A stretch of DNA of 64,000 bases from Narthecium ossifragum (taxonomy: Eukaryota > Streptophyta > Magnoliopsida > Dioscoreales > Nartheciaceae): positions 18,417,987 through 18,481,986 of the forward strand of contig OY986964.1 of assembly GCA_963920575.1 (NCBI GenBank), given 5' to 3'. The notes below the pieces were generated by a model, which saw nothing but the letters and a program-made list of their open reading frames with translations, made no database searches and was not told where the DNA came from. Below are positions 35,960 to 47,001 of the stretch, piece after piece. The translations under genes were made by a program, and so were the position numbers. Position 1 is the first letter of the stretch. The number at the start of each line of letters is the position of its first letter.

Positions 35960-36616
35960 TTAAGTTTGTCCATTAGATTGGGCATAATACGGTGTAGAAT
36001 TGGCTATGTTAATTTTATACTCGACTAAAAAATTCTTGACCTTAGTACTTACAAACATTGTCCCTTGATCGGACACTATTGTTTGTGGGATGCTGAATCT
36101 ACATATGAGGTTTTCCCAAATAAAGTTTATCACTTGGTCATCAGACACTGTTTTCAATGGGATAGCCTCTACCCATTTGGTAAAATAATCTGTCACCACA
36201 ATAACAAACTCGTGCAACATGGACGATGGTGGATGTATTTTACCAATAATTTCTATCGCCCAACATCTAAATGGACAAGCCTTTATAATGATCGATAACT
36301 CACAGGCCGGTGCATGCTGTAATAGGCCATGCCTTTGACAAGCTTCATATCCTTTTGCATAACTGGCACATTCTTCCCCCATGCGCGGCCAATAATAGCC
36401 ACTACGCATTATTAGCCAGAGTATTTTGATGCCAGATTGATGTGCACCACACACACCATTATGTATCTCGCCCATTGTTATTTTAGTTTCATCAGGACTT
36501 AAACATCGTAACAAAATCCCATCTGGGTGACGTTTATACAAGACATCATTTTGTATAAAATAATGTATCGCTTTAAGGCGGACTTTTCTATCAGTCTTAA
36601 GTGATGGATTTTGCAA
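35960..36616 (-). pseudogene. Integrase zinc finger and catalytic core, Tat element
   Basis: This enzyme inserts retrotransposon cDNA into the genome. HNGVCGAHQSG gives the two histidines of the HHCC finger, but the first cysteine of the CxxC pair is tyrosine (YEAC). Core aspartates are in VTDYFTKW and VSDQGTMF. The frame ends at GQT followed by TAA (35960-35962), exactly where the catalytic glutamate is expected, 35 residues after the second aspartate. The enzyme cannot work. Confidence 0.88.
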
Positions 36617-36637
36617 AAAGGCAACGATTGGGGTGCG

Positions 36638-37162
36638 CTAATCCCGTTGGTGATTTATCTGATCGATCTCTATTGGGTGATGAGATCGCTCTACAGCGGA
36701 TTGAATCACACCATGAGATCGCTCTACAGCGGATTGAATCGCACCATACTTAAAATCGGCCATGCTCGCCAAGTGTTTTAACACTTTATAGCCATATGCT
36801 ATTTGGGCTAGGGTATTGGCCACATCGTTCTGCAACCTTGGTACAAAAAGCAGCTCAAAATCATGAAATTGATTTAACAACTGCAGAGCGATTTGATGGA
36901 ATGGAATTAGTACATCGCTAAAGCACTTATAATGGCAAAGTACATGATTTATTACCAATTGTGAATCCCCTTTGATTTGCACATTAGACACTCCTAAATC
37001 TAATAATATTTCTAGGCCGATGATCAACGCTTCATACTCAGCATGATTATTGGTGCACAATTGCTCTAGTGTATATGCAAATTTATACTTGCGACTAATA
37101 GGCAATAAAATTGTAATTCCAAGGCTAGCTCCATTGATCGTTTTAAAACCATCAAAGTACAT
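36638..37162 (-). pseudogene. Second (archaeal-type) RNase H, Tat element
   Basis: YFDGFKTINGASLGI, NNHAEYEALIIGLE and IKGDSQLVINHV carry the D-E-D residues of RNase H. A separate RNase H between the RT-linked RNase H and integrase defines the Tat lineage. Near the C end a short tandem repeat (RSHGVIQSAVE twice, 36670-36735) appears to be a local duplication. Confidence 0.88.
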
Positions 37163-37327
37163 TGTCCATGGAGTGATCGATATGATGTTAATTTCTCACT
37201 CTAATTCTTTTGGTGCATCTATACAAGGATGCTCGGCCAAAAAATCGACCAACACTTGGCCTTTAACAGCCTTTTGAGAGACAAATTGAATGTCAAACTC
37301 AGCTAGAGTTAGAACCCAATATCCAAT

Positions 37328-37651
37328 TCATTGATGTAAAATTGGTCGTGAGAACACAAATTTCATTACATTATACTTGGATATCAAGTAAACAGTTACA
37401 GGCTTTAAATAAGCTCTCAACTTGGTACACATAAAATACAAGGCCAAACATAACTTCTCTATCGCCGAGTACTTTTGCTCATAAGGTAATAACTGTCTAC
37501 TTAGATAATAAACTGCTCTCTCTACACCATCCTTGCCGTCTTGCGCTAATAAACCTCCTATCAATCGGTCTGATGCAGCGATGTAAAGCTTCATGGGATC
37601 ATTCACTCTTGGCGATACCATAACTGGTGGCGTTGCTAAATAAATCTTCAA
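37328..37651 (-). pseudogene. RT-linked RNase H, Tat element
   Basis: LYIAASDRLIGGLLAQDG, AVYYLSRQLLPYEQKYS and IEKLCLALYFMCTKL match the RNase H domain that follows RT in Ty3/gypsy elements. The adjoining stretches 37163-37327 and 37652-37792 contain further pieces with stops. Confidence 0.85.
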
Positions 37652-37792
37652 GCATTCAAATGCTTGGTGATGCTGTTCTTCCTAGACGAAGTCGTCTTCG
37701 TTCTTCAATCGTAAGAGTGATGAGAACACTTGAGTTTTTCCTGCACAGTTAGAAATAAATCTTCTTAAAAAGTTCACTTGACCAAGGAACTT

Positions 37793-38332
37793 TTACAGTT
37801 CTTTCTTAGTTTTTGGAGGCTTGGCATCAACAATAGATTTTGCTTTATTTTGGTCATGTTCAATCCCACGTTGATGAACGATAAAACCAAGAAAGTTTCC
37901 TGCTTGCACCCCAAATGCACATTTTAAGGGATTTAATTTTAAATAGTACTCTCTCACTCGTTCAAAAGTTTTAACTAATTGACGAAAATGATCGGCCACA
38001 ACCGGGGACTTAATCACAATATCATCAACATAAACTTCTATAAACTGGCCGATCATATCATGAAAAATCATGTTCATCGCTCTATGATAAGTAGCCCCAG
38101 CATTTTTTAATCCAAAAGGCATAATGATCCATTCATAGCTACCAATCGCTCCTGGACATCTAAATGTTGTTTTATGGACGTCTTTCTCGGTGATATAAAT
38201 TTCATGTCCAGCAGTTGAACCGACCAAATTGTCTACTAAAGGCATATGATACTCATCCTTTGGTGTTGCCAAATTCAAATTTCTAAAGTCTATACAGACT
38301 CTAAGTTTACCATTTTTCTTCATAACTGGCAC
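37793..38332 (-). pseudogene. Reverse transcriptase, Tat element
   Basis: RVCIDFRNLN, MPFGLKNAGATYHRAMN and VYVDDIVIKS (YVDD at residues 101-104) identify the RT. Between STAGHE and IYITEKD the block that normally carries the first catalytic aspartate is missing, about a dozen residues. The frame is open for 179 codons but the enzyme would be dead. Confidence 0.9.
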
Positions 38333-38505
38333 TATGTTTGAAAGTCATTCTACATATCTAGCTGTTCTGATAAAATTTGCATTTAGCAATCATTCAATTT
38401 CTTTTTTAACCTCTGGGATTATATTAGAAGCACAATGCCTTGGCGCTTGCTTGTATGGTTTAAACTTTGGCCGAGTAGGAAGTTCATGCTTGACAATATT
38501 TCTAT

Positions 38506-39083
38506 CTAAGCAAGACATTTCCTTATAATCCCAAGCAAAATGATCCTTATATGAACGTAAAATGGCAATGAGTTCATACCTACATCTTGGTCGAGCAGTC
38601 TGCTGATGAATGTTGGCCGATGCTCCTCTCCATCGCCGATGTTGACTTCTTCCAAAGGATCTTGAGCTTGCATATTTCCAAGTTTACCATACGGAACTTC
38701 TTCTTCTTTTTCTTGAGGGACCTCTTTCAAATAGGCGATATCGTTCATATCTTGTGCCACGAACATTTCTACCAGATAAGCCATTCATTTGGCTTTCAAG
38801 GCCGTTACAGCGGTCCAGTCTCTCTCAAGTTTGGTATCCATCACTTTAAATTTGTAGCCGATGATCGGCCAACTCTTGAGGCAAAGACCACTGAGGTTGG
38901 TCTTGCAGGATCAAATAGTTCAGCTACGCGTTCTTTCAACATAGCTCCATTCTCTAACACTACCTTCATAGTATTATCGATATGTATGAACTGCAATGGT
39001 CCATAATTGCAGTCATAAAAGGAAGCCTCGACAACATGAGTGTCAACATTATAGGGCATATTATCGACCATAATGAACTTCAC
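38506..39083 (-). pseudogene. Protease-RT linker, Tat element
   Basis: The stretches QDPLEEVNIGDGEEHRPTFI (about 38640-38700) and FYDCNYGPLQFIHIDNTMKV (about 38970-39030) belong to the region between protease and RT in this lineage. Frame breaks lie between them. Confidence 0.65.
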
Positions 39084-39098
39084 ATTTCCTTCAGCATT

Positions 39099-39434
39099 TC
39101 ACAAAAACAAATATTGATCCAAGGAGGATGGAACGCACTGGCTGCCGTGAATCCAATCGTGACCAAGTAACACATTATAACTGGTCGTCGAATCCATAAC
39201 AAAGAATGATGTCGTCCTTGTCACACTTCCCACTTTAACATCTAAGGGAAAAATCCTTTTTGTAGGAGCTGGTACCCCACTAAAACCTATTAGTGTGATA
39301 TATGTGGGAATCAAATCACTATCTGTTTTGCCTAATTTCTTCATCATCTTGGCATGGATTACGTTAACTGCAGCTCCTGTGTCTATCAGAACCTGACTTA
39401 CAGGAACACCGTTGATCTCGGCCTTAATATGCAA
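39099..39434 (-). pseudogene. Aspartic protease, Tat element
   Basis: VSQVLIDTGAAVNVIHAKMM (catalytic Asp codon at 39383-39381) and YNVLLGHDWIHG are the active-site and late motifs of gypsy proteases. It processes the gag-pol polyprotein. Confidence 0.88.
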
Positions 39435-39523
39435 GGTCGAAGATGGCGCGTCATGGCTTCTGGCGGTCGATCAAACACAACCTTGCTTTTTGATCGGTGA
39501 TCTTCAGTCTGCAACTTGGCCGA

Positions 39524-40252
39524 TCATCCAGGCCAATCTTGAACTACTTTACCTTTGGACTTTGCTGTGACCTGGATAACCTCCGGGCTCTCTTGTCTAT
39601 CCCATGATGGCAATTGCTGATCAGCACCCTTTTGTTCTCGCTGAACCTCTGTTGCTTCCACGTCCCAATCAGTTAGGATGGCTGGTACTTCTTCAGCTTG
39701 CTGAACATACTTCGCCACATCACTCTTGGGAACCCATTTCTTTAGAAACGGGTTGCCGTAGCAGACTAAGTAGTCGAACTTCCCACTAGGCTCACCTTGA
39801 GTACTCACAGCTGGGTTGCCTACTTTATATATCTCCATTATAAGTTTCTTTTGGGAGATGTTCCTTCTTGCTGCCTCCTCTTCGACCTTGATGGGAACTT
39901 TTATCTCCACCCATTCAACGTCTTCGACCATTGGTTCTTCTGCATCGCCCCAACCAGTTGTGACAATTGCTTCTGGTGCGGGTGGAAAAATTTGTGCGAC
40001 AACTTCTGTTTTCTTCACCAACCGTTTGATCCTTATGTCGCCATGAACTCGCAGGTAATCGTATCGGCCACTGGACTGCCCTCCTAGTCCCACTGCTGGG
40101 TTACCTTCGTCATAGAGCTGCTGTAGTAATCGATAGTAACCCCTCATCTGGGCTTCTTTTGTGACATCAATCTTCTCCTCCACCTCAACGTATTCGTCTT
40201 CGTCATCAGGTATCAAACTGACTGACGTTGATCCTACAGTCTCATCGACCAA
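39524..40252 (-). pseudogene. Gag-protease spacer with an internally duplicated domain
   Basis: Two related units of about 75 residues are visible: GNPAVGLGGQSSGRYDYL...AIVTTGW and GNPAVSTQGEPSGKFDYL...AILTDW. Their order and spacing agree, so this is a duplicated domain of unknown role. The frame ends at 39524, just before the protease. Upstream it continues across the family-A solo LTR to 41703-41759, where two TAG codons stand in tandem. Confidence 0.7.
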
Positions 40253-40266
40253 TGCTGCTGACGCTT

Positions 40267-41702
40267 TGATCGCTCACAAACGTCGTCGTTAAAACGTATG
40301 CAAAACGCAATTTAGAAATTTGTAAACCTTGCTTTCAACACAAAATTAATAAGATAGAATAATGGTAAAATACGGGGTCGGTTCTCAGGGAAAACTTTGA
40401 CTAACAAAGAAACATCAGAATTAACTCTCAACACTCTAGTCCTAAAGCGAAGAAGGATTCATTTGGGGTCTTTAGGAACTGATTAATTAAAACTAATTAA
40501 GAAAGCGATTAGCGAAATTGGAATAGATTAATGAGAGAAAACCTAGGGATTACTCAATCCACTTTAGTTTCACTTCCTGTATTCTCTAGTTATCCTCTTG
40601 TTTTCTTATCTCGATATTATGGATTCACAGCTTCTTAAGCTTACATGGATTCCTAAAATAATGCGATTGTTTCCCTAAGGCATAACCTATCCAAACTTAG
40701 CATAGATTGTCTTCGAACTTAATCTGAGTATAACCTATCTTCATCTAGCATAGATTATCTCAAAGGCATACACAAAAGCAACATGAAAACCATCCTACGA
40801 ATCTCTACCATCAAGCACAAAAATCAAGTAGGTCTGAATGGACGCCAAGGAACTCTGTTCCCTCAACTCTTTATAAAATAAAACCATATTCATAGGATCA
40901 TGTCTTTGAAAAGATAACAAGAATCAAACTAGAAAATACAAAAAAGCTACACTAAAGCTTCACGAGATCCCTAAGTAAAGAGATTAGCCACTCATCTTTT
41001 GGATGAGAGCCATGTATTCGATGAAGAAGGTTAGGGATCCATGCCGCATCTCCGTCTTCTTCTCCAATCTGAATCCCTCTTTTTCCCTCTATGGAGGCTC
41101 CCCGTTTTCCAACCACAAAACCCTTTTTATATCTTAATTCCCGGAATTAGGGTTTTAGGGTTGAGTTAGACCTCTAGTGAACTCGGATTTCCTGGTTCGA
41201 TCCTGACAGTTTCTTCCGGTCGCGACTGGGTTCAACCGGTCCGGAATTTGGAAATCTGTTCAACATGAAAGATGTAGATTAGGAAGTCTTCTATCCTTTC
41301 TTGAAGATTTGACATTATTTAGACTTATCTGGAATATTTGGCGAATATTCTCCTGAGCGTCGATGGACCAGTCTTCCAGCTTATGTATCTTCATGTATTC
41401 TTCAAATCTGCTATCACACCATCAGGAATCTCGCAAAGTGTCCAACATGAACGTTGTTCATCTTGAAGTCTTCTATAAGTCCTCCAAATTTCAGGAATTA
41501 AGGATTTATCTGGAGAATTTGGTAAATTCTTTTCAAACTGACAGCGGAGCAGCGTAATTTCCACATATTAGTCCTTTTCTGTATTTTCTAACTTGCATCT
41601 TCATTAAACCTGAAATCACTTAACAAACTATCAAATACAAACACTCTCGGGCTAACAAATGTAAATGACGGGGTTTAAGTATGAATATTTAGTGACTCAT
41701 CA
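40267..41702 (-). mobile_element. Family-A solo LTR in the Tat gag region
   Basis: TGATCGC...ACTCATCA, 1436 bp, flanked by CGCTT at 40262-40266 and 41703-41707. It is homologous to LTR A throughout. The flanking Tat coding sequence resumes in frame when the LTR and one duplication are removed. Confidence 0.95.
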
Positions 41703-41759
41703 CGCTTCTCCATCGTCGGCCACGTCGGAAATATCTGAGTCACTCTCCACTGGACACTA

Positions 41760-42194
41760 CTATCCAAGGCGACTAGGCAGTATGTAATGATTGGCAATAA
41801 CGGGAGGCAAAGTTCCAAATTGGATCATCTGGTTATCTTCATCCTCCTCCTCCTCATCCTTCTTGGGACGATAGAATTTGTTAGTTCCTTTACCACCTGC
41901 CTTAGAACCAGTAGTGTTCTCATGCTCCTCCACAGTATCTTCAGTCTGTTCTTGGCTACTTTCTTGAGCTTGTCTGGCCTTCATCATCCGGACATACCTC
42001 TTTTGATATCGCCGGTACTGAGACCTTGTCATCTCTTTCACTGGGACTGATCGGCGAGTGTAGCAATTATAGTTGTACCACCTGTCTGGTTTATATGACT
42101 GAGGCAAGAAATTCTTAGGGTAAACATGTGGCTGACGTCGATTCCATTGCCAAGGCTGTGGGCGATGAAAATTCGTCCCGGTGAATGGAGTCAC
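41760..42194 (-). pseudogene. Gag C-terminal region, Tat element
   Basis: It is basic and tyrosine-rich: RRYQKRYVRMMKARQ, then an acidic run ending MIQFGTLPPV. It is placed between the zinc-knuckle region and the protease spacer as in Tat gag. Confidence 0.7.
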
Positions 42195-42356
42195 TGGCTG
42201 ACTGAGATCCCAATGACACCTAGGTCAGACTTGCGTAAGCATTGGTTCCTTCCCCTTATATTGGCCAATTCGGGCGAACACATCTGGACGACCGTCGTCC
42301 TGAGTCTCATCTATAACAATTTTGAACTTTGACAACTTAAAAGTTTACCACATCCA

Positions 42357-42614
42357 TCAACACCATTCCCACTTGGCAGCTTTGGGAAATGGGTTTGCAT
42401 CAACTCCCATATTCTTGTTTGGAAAACCAATTCTGCTGGAGTCAATAGTATCCTGCAAAACATTGCGGAAGATCAAACATTGATTAGTATGATGTGACCA
42501 AGCATTATGCCACTTATAATATTTTTTACCCTTAATCTGCTCGTTTTGTGGTCGAGCGTTATATGGTTGTACTTCATATGGTCGATAATTGTTATGATAA
42601 GGAATATTGCCCAT
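42357..42614 (-). pseudogene. Gag zinc-knuckle region, Tat element
   Basis: YKWHNAWSHHTNQCLIFRN corresponds to the Tat-type knuckle (C-x2-H-x4-H-x4-C), but the first cysteine is tyrosine. NMGVDANPFP follows. The frame is interrupted on both sides; the stretch 42615-42937 is degenerate gag. Confidence 0.75.
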
Positions 42615-42937
42615 TCTTTGGCCATAAAATTTTTTACATACTGGTCGATTATTCTGGCCACCTAACTGACCTAAGTTATTTTGTCCAAACCATTGGCCTT
42701 AGCCGCCCATATTGTTGTTTTGGCCAACGTTTTGGCCATTGAGCGGAAATTATTATTCTAGCTATTAGGATGAACATGGTTACCTAAGTTAAAAGGTATT
42801 CCACCAGTTTGTATCCCCTGAGTAATAGGCACACCACCATTTTGACCTTGTGGAGGTACATGAATTGGCGATGCAAATGATCCAGGTGTTTGGCCGATTA
42901 GATTCGATCTTTGGCCATTATCATTATTCATCGGTGG

Positions 42938-43513
42938 TCAATGATGGGTTGAACTAGTCTGACCAATTTGGCTATTTTGGCCGATGTGATTTTGACTGTT
43001 CATTGGGTTTTGCAAAAGAACATAACCAGTATTGTTCTCAGGCCCAATAATAGTGTTAGGCGGAAACATACAATTATTCTGTGTTGCGTTTTGACCGATA
43101 GGAATAATTGGTACGGTCGGCCTAACAATATTTTGCCCAAGACTTGCGTGTGGCAAAGCCACGTTGATAAAGTTCTGCATGGTGTCGATAAATGGCCTTA
43201 AAGCTAGGGTGATATGGTTGGTCATTTGTTGATTGTTAACATGCAAAGCTTCATCGACTATAGTATTTGCAGTCCTAGAAGTTATGACTTCATGCTCAAG
43301 ACCATCTATGGCCCGCTCCACAGAGCGATAAACCACCCTATCACGATATTCTACATGTGGTTGTTCTAAGGGCGGTGGGTTTACTTGTTCAAATCCACTA
43401 ACATTTGCAATAGGCTGAACATCGCCATGATCGGCGTTTCCACCACTACTATTAGTATCTAATCCAGACGTAGTGACGACCATACTATCTGGTCCAACTT
43501 GACCGAGTTCCAT
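42938..43513 (-). pseudogene. Gag N-terminal region, Tat element
   Basis: The frame starts MELGQVGPD, only 40 bp after the 5' LTR. It is rich in Asn, Gln and Pro and ends GQTSSTHH before a stop. Gag forms the particle that packages the element RNA. The assignment rests mainly on position and on the downstream motifs. Confidence 0.6.
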
Positions 43514-43529
43514 AAAGACTTGACACAGT

Positions 43530-43547
43530 GTCCCACCGGGCGTGCCA
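43530..43547 (-). other. Primer binding site of the Tat element
   Basis: The minus strand reads TGGCACGCCCGGTGGGAC, five bases after the 5' LTR. It has the TGG start of a tRNA 3'-end complement. I cannot name the tRNA with certainty. Confidence 0.65.
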
Positions 43548-43552
43548 AAAAA

Positions 43553-44446
43553 TGTTAGCGTGGGAATTTAACCGTTGACCGGTCAAATTGTTAATGTCAA
43601 AATTACCTAATACTTGAGAATCAGGAGATTGTGGTAAAGTTGAACTCCTTCAAAGTATGCTTGAACAGAGATGTCAAGCTAAATAGAAATCTAGATTGAA
43701 CCTAATTTAATGATCTAACAATACTAATTATCATGATTAAATCAAAATTAATCTTAGATTAATCTACTGCAAATAAGAAATTACCTAAAATTGATAAGTT
43801 AATCTAAAAGCAATAAAGATCATCCTAGAGTACTAAATCAAGGGAAAGATTAGTTTAAACATATTGCTTAACTTAATCTAAATTAAGATATTAAAGCTCT
43901 TACATTAAACTATTCTAAAGAAACAGTAATGAAACTTCCAAGGAAAATGCTAGAGAAAACATCATAAAATCTAATCCTATATTACCTATCTAAGAACAGT
44001 AATTTAGACTAAATTATGTAGAAAAGAGAAACTAAAAATGGAAGAAACGTAATCATTTCATTAAACAAAGTTAACTTACATGAACAGAAAACATTCTGAA
44101 AAGAAGGAAAACTCAAGCGCGTAGGCTCTGTGATGAAGGTTTTGTCTGGTTGATGAGCTTTCTTATTGCTGTAATGTGATTCTTCTTGGTCGATACTCTG
44201 TTCTTGGATACATCTTCATCGTCCTTAGTTGATATCTTTCTTGTCTTTAAATCATCATCACTCTTGACCGATGACTTTCTTATACAAAGATTATCATCGT
44301 CCTTAGCTGATAGTTTCCTTCTTTTGGCCGATGATTTCCTGCTTACCTTAGAACAACATCGTCCAATTGGATAGGAAAGTTTGTCGATCATATTTATTAT
44401 GCTGACATGTCAATCATTGATTGGTTAGCCATTATTTTGACTAACA
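43553..44446 (-). repeat. 5' LTR of the Tat element, lacking its TATA region
   Basis: 894 bp, TGTTAGCG...CTAACA. Compared with the 3' LTR it lacks about 165 bp corresponding to about 1710-1877, which includes the TATA box at 1748-1756. The join reads CTCTGTGATGAAGG, with 3-bp microhomology (GAT). Confidence 0.9.
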
Positions 44447-44543
44447 ATATTAAATAAATAAAGCTACATGATTAGCATTAACTCTTATGCCAAGTCAACA
44501 TAATTGAGCATTTTGGTTTATTTGAGGTGAACAGTGGCTCCAA

Positions 44544-44735
44544 TAGTGGTGAGCATTCGGTTATCGGTTCAGTTCTCGGTCCAAAACCGAAGAATCGAAT
44601 TTTTTTCAGTTCAGTTTTTAGAGAACCGAACCGAACCGAAGTTACATGGGAACCGAACCGAAATTTTCGGTTCTAAATTATTTAAAACCGAACCGAACTA
44701 TGAAAAGAACCAAACCGAACCGAAAATTTGTTCCT
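44544..44735. repeat. CGGTTCGGTT-type repeat, likely one end of an hAT-like element
   Basis: It starts TAGTGGTGAGCATTCGG and contains many copies of AACCGAACCGAA on either strand. Plant hAT-type miniature elements often begin this way. I do not see the opposite terminal repeat, so it is probably truncated. Confidence 0.45.
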
Positions 44736-44871
44736 TATAGCTAATACAAAACTCTGTACTAATAGTTAATACATTATCATGTTCCTGATACATCATACAT
44801 CATGTCCCTGAATGCAAAATATTGAAGTTCATGCATCTTATTTGCATTAGAGCATAAGGTTAGGGCGTGGG

Positions 44872-46549
44872 TGATGAATAAATTTTATATCTCGCAAGTA
44901 TACGAATCGGTGTGATTAGTATAGCCTCAAGACGAGTATCGTACCCACAGATATTTGTAGAGATTATTAGAGTAAAACGCTAAAGAACATAGAAGAAAGA
45001 AAATAAGGAAGGGAAAGTAAGAAATATGAAGTATCGAAAATAGAAGATCTAATAACGAAATAAGAAAATGATGGAAATATGATGGATGAATACTAAGGTT
45101 CCGATTTCACCATAACATCCTCATTCTATGCATTGAATCAACAAAATCTCAATTTAATTCCAAGGGCTCGTTCTTCCGGTATGATGATCCGTTCGATCGC
45201 GGTCTTCACCAAGTACCCTCAATTAACCCTAGCTAATGAACCCATAACTAAGTGTTAATCAAGAATCCATTAAGCTCTGAAGAACAATTATGAACCAAGA
45301 GTTGTCTTAGCTTAAACCCGGTCTCGACATAAACTGATGCATTCATAGATCCTGAAAGATTAGGAAATGAACCCTCGCCTAATCTCACATAAAACAATCT
45401 ACAGTACTTCTAGTAGCCAAGTAAAAGCATGAAGATCACAATTATAATAATGAATGCAACTAGGAATATAAATTGATTAAAACATTAATTCAATAACATA
45501 GAATGATTCAGTTAGGGCTACATCGGTTCCTTAGCAAAGGGATTAGCCACTCATGTTCATCATAAAAACAACCAAGATATTCATAAGAAAGACAAGAAAG
45601 AAAAACCCTAGATCTTCGTGCGGTCTTCTCCCCTCTTTCCGGCCTTCAAAACTCCTCCAATACTACTGGCCGACCCCCCTCGTATGTCTTGGACGACTTC
45701 CTTAAATATGGGTAAGAAACCCTAACTTTATTTCAGCCTTTGGATTAAATCTGGTCCGTTCGTTTTCAGGTCGTCCGACAAGAGATCGATCTTTTTAAGG
45801 ATAAAGATCGATCTTTTCTCTTTTCTCAATTTTCGTAACCTGGTTCGCCCTGACTAAGATCGATCTTCTTAATGAAAGAATCGATCTTCTTAATGAAAAA
45901 ATCGATCTTCTTTCTCCGTAGACTGGGTTCCTTCCAGATCGCCCAGTTTCAGATCGATCTCTCAAGGAAGAGATCGATCTCTTTCATCAGTTGCTGGTGA
46001 CGCCCGCCAAGGATCGATCTTCCATGAAGGAAGATCGATCATTGCAATCTGTGCTCTCTGTCATGTAAAAATTCACTTAAATGATCGATCCTATCGAGTG
46101 AGATGATCGATCCTTTCAAGTGGTGCTCTCTGTCAGGATTAAATGCACTTAGAAGATCGATCTCTTCCTTGGGTGGAGATCGATCCTTTGAGCATCAGAT
46201 CAATCTTCTTCTTCCGTAACTGCTTTGTCTGCACTTCTCGTACTAAAAATAGCATATCTTCCTTTAGGAAACTCCAAATCATGAACCGTAAAATTCTCCT
46301 GAAACTAGACTTCAAGAGCTTTCCAACCATGTATAGTAGATTATCTGGTTCATTCTGAGCAGGTACAGATTCGATGTTGAATATGACATATCTTTGCTTC
46401 TTTAGCTCCACTTTCCTGCATATTCCAAATAACTTTGTGAAGTAACATATAAGTATAAAAATAGTACTAAAAATACTAATTAAGGATGAAACATCCAGTA
46501 ATTAAACTAGTTATAAGGCTATTCAGAGTGCACTTTCATGCACTCATCA
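44872..46549 (-). mobile_element. Solo LTR D' (family D relative)
   Basis: TGATGAATAAATTT...GCACTCATCA, 1678 bp, flanked by GTGGG at 44867-44871 and 46550-46554. Both ends match LTR D, but the middle holds a GATCGATC tract (45778-46205) instead of D's GGTCGACC tract. Confidence 0.93.
45778..46205. repeat. GATCGATC palindrome tract in D'
   Basis: About fourteen ATCGATC-type sites occur in 430 bp, most as AGATCGATCT or AGATCGATCC. Confidence 0.8.
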
Positions 46550-47001
46550 GTGGGTAACAAAGATCTTCGCCGATCCGAGGCTCTCGGGTAGCTCAGATCT
46601 AGCTCTACGATCGTGACTGGGTAGCAAGGACTAGGGCATGATTGTTATGTTGAATCTCTATATTTCTTTCGAGGATTCATAGGTAGTCAGACTGAAATAT
46701 TATGTTATATTAATATTGAGGTTTAGAGGTCGTGTTGTTTCTCCAAGACCAAGTGCTAAGGATGTATATCGATGTGTTTTCGACGTGGGTCCCCAAGGCA
46801 TGGAAATCCTGCTTAGGTAAGGGTGATCCTACATGTTACTGTTCCATGGCCTCCTGGTAACATGTTCAAGAGAGAGGTTTCATGACAAGAGCCCTTGGGA
46901 CATCGATAAGGTTATGGGACCCTTGGTATACCATAGACTTAGGCGGAGAAACATCACTGTTGTTATTTTACTCCCTTTCAGTGTGACGTAGAGTAGAACC
47001 C

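Larger units (their letters stand above)
1132..44446 (-). mobile_element. Tat-lineage Ty3/gypsy LTR retrotransposon, expanded by nested insertions
   Basis: The element is bounded by TGTTAGCG at 1132 and CTAACA at 44446, with the same 5 bp, ATATT, at 1127-1131 and 44447-44451. On the minus strand the order is 5' LTR (44446-43553), primer site, gag, protease, RT, RNase H, a second RNase H, integrase, then a plus-strand PMD gene, polypurine tract and 3' LTR. A second, archaeal-type RNase H plus an opposite-strand gene between integrase and the 3' LTR are known marks of the Tat (Ogre/Retand) lineage. All enzyme frames are broken. Subtracting the nested insertions leaves roughly 12 kb of original element. 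Inserted inside it are the A derivative, a copia-type LTR, the F1 stack and an A solo LTR. Confidence 0.93.

Noticed and set aside
44544..44815. A complete hAT miniature element
   Set aside because: Only one end is visible; no matching inverted terminal repeat or 8-bp duplication was found.
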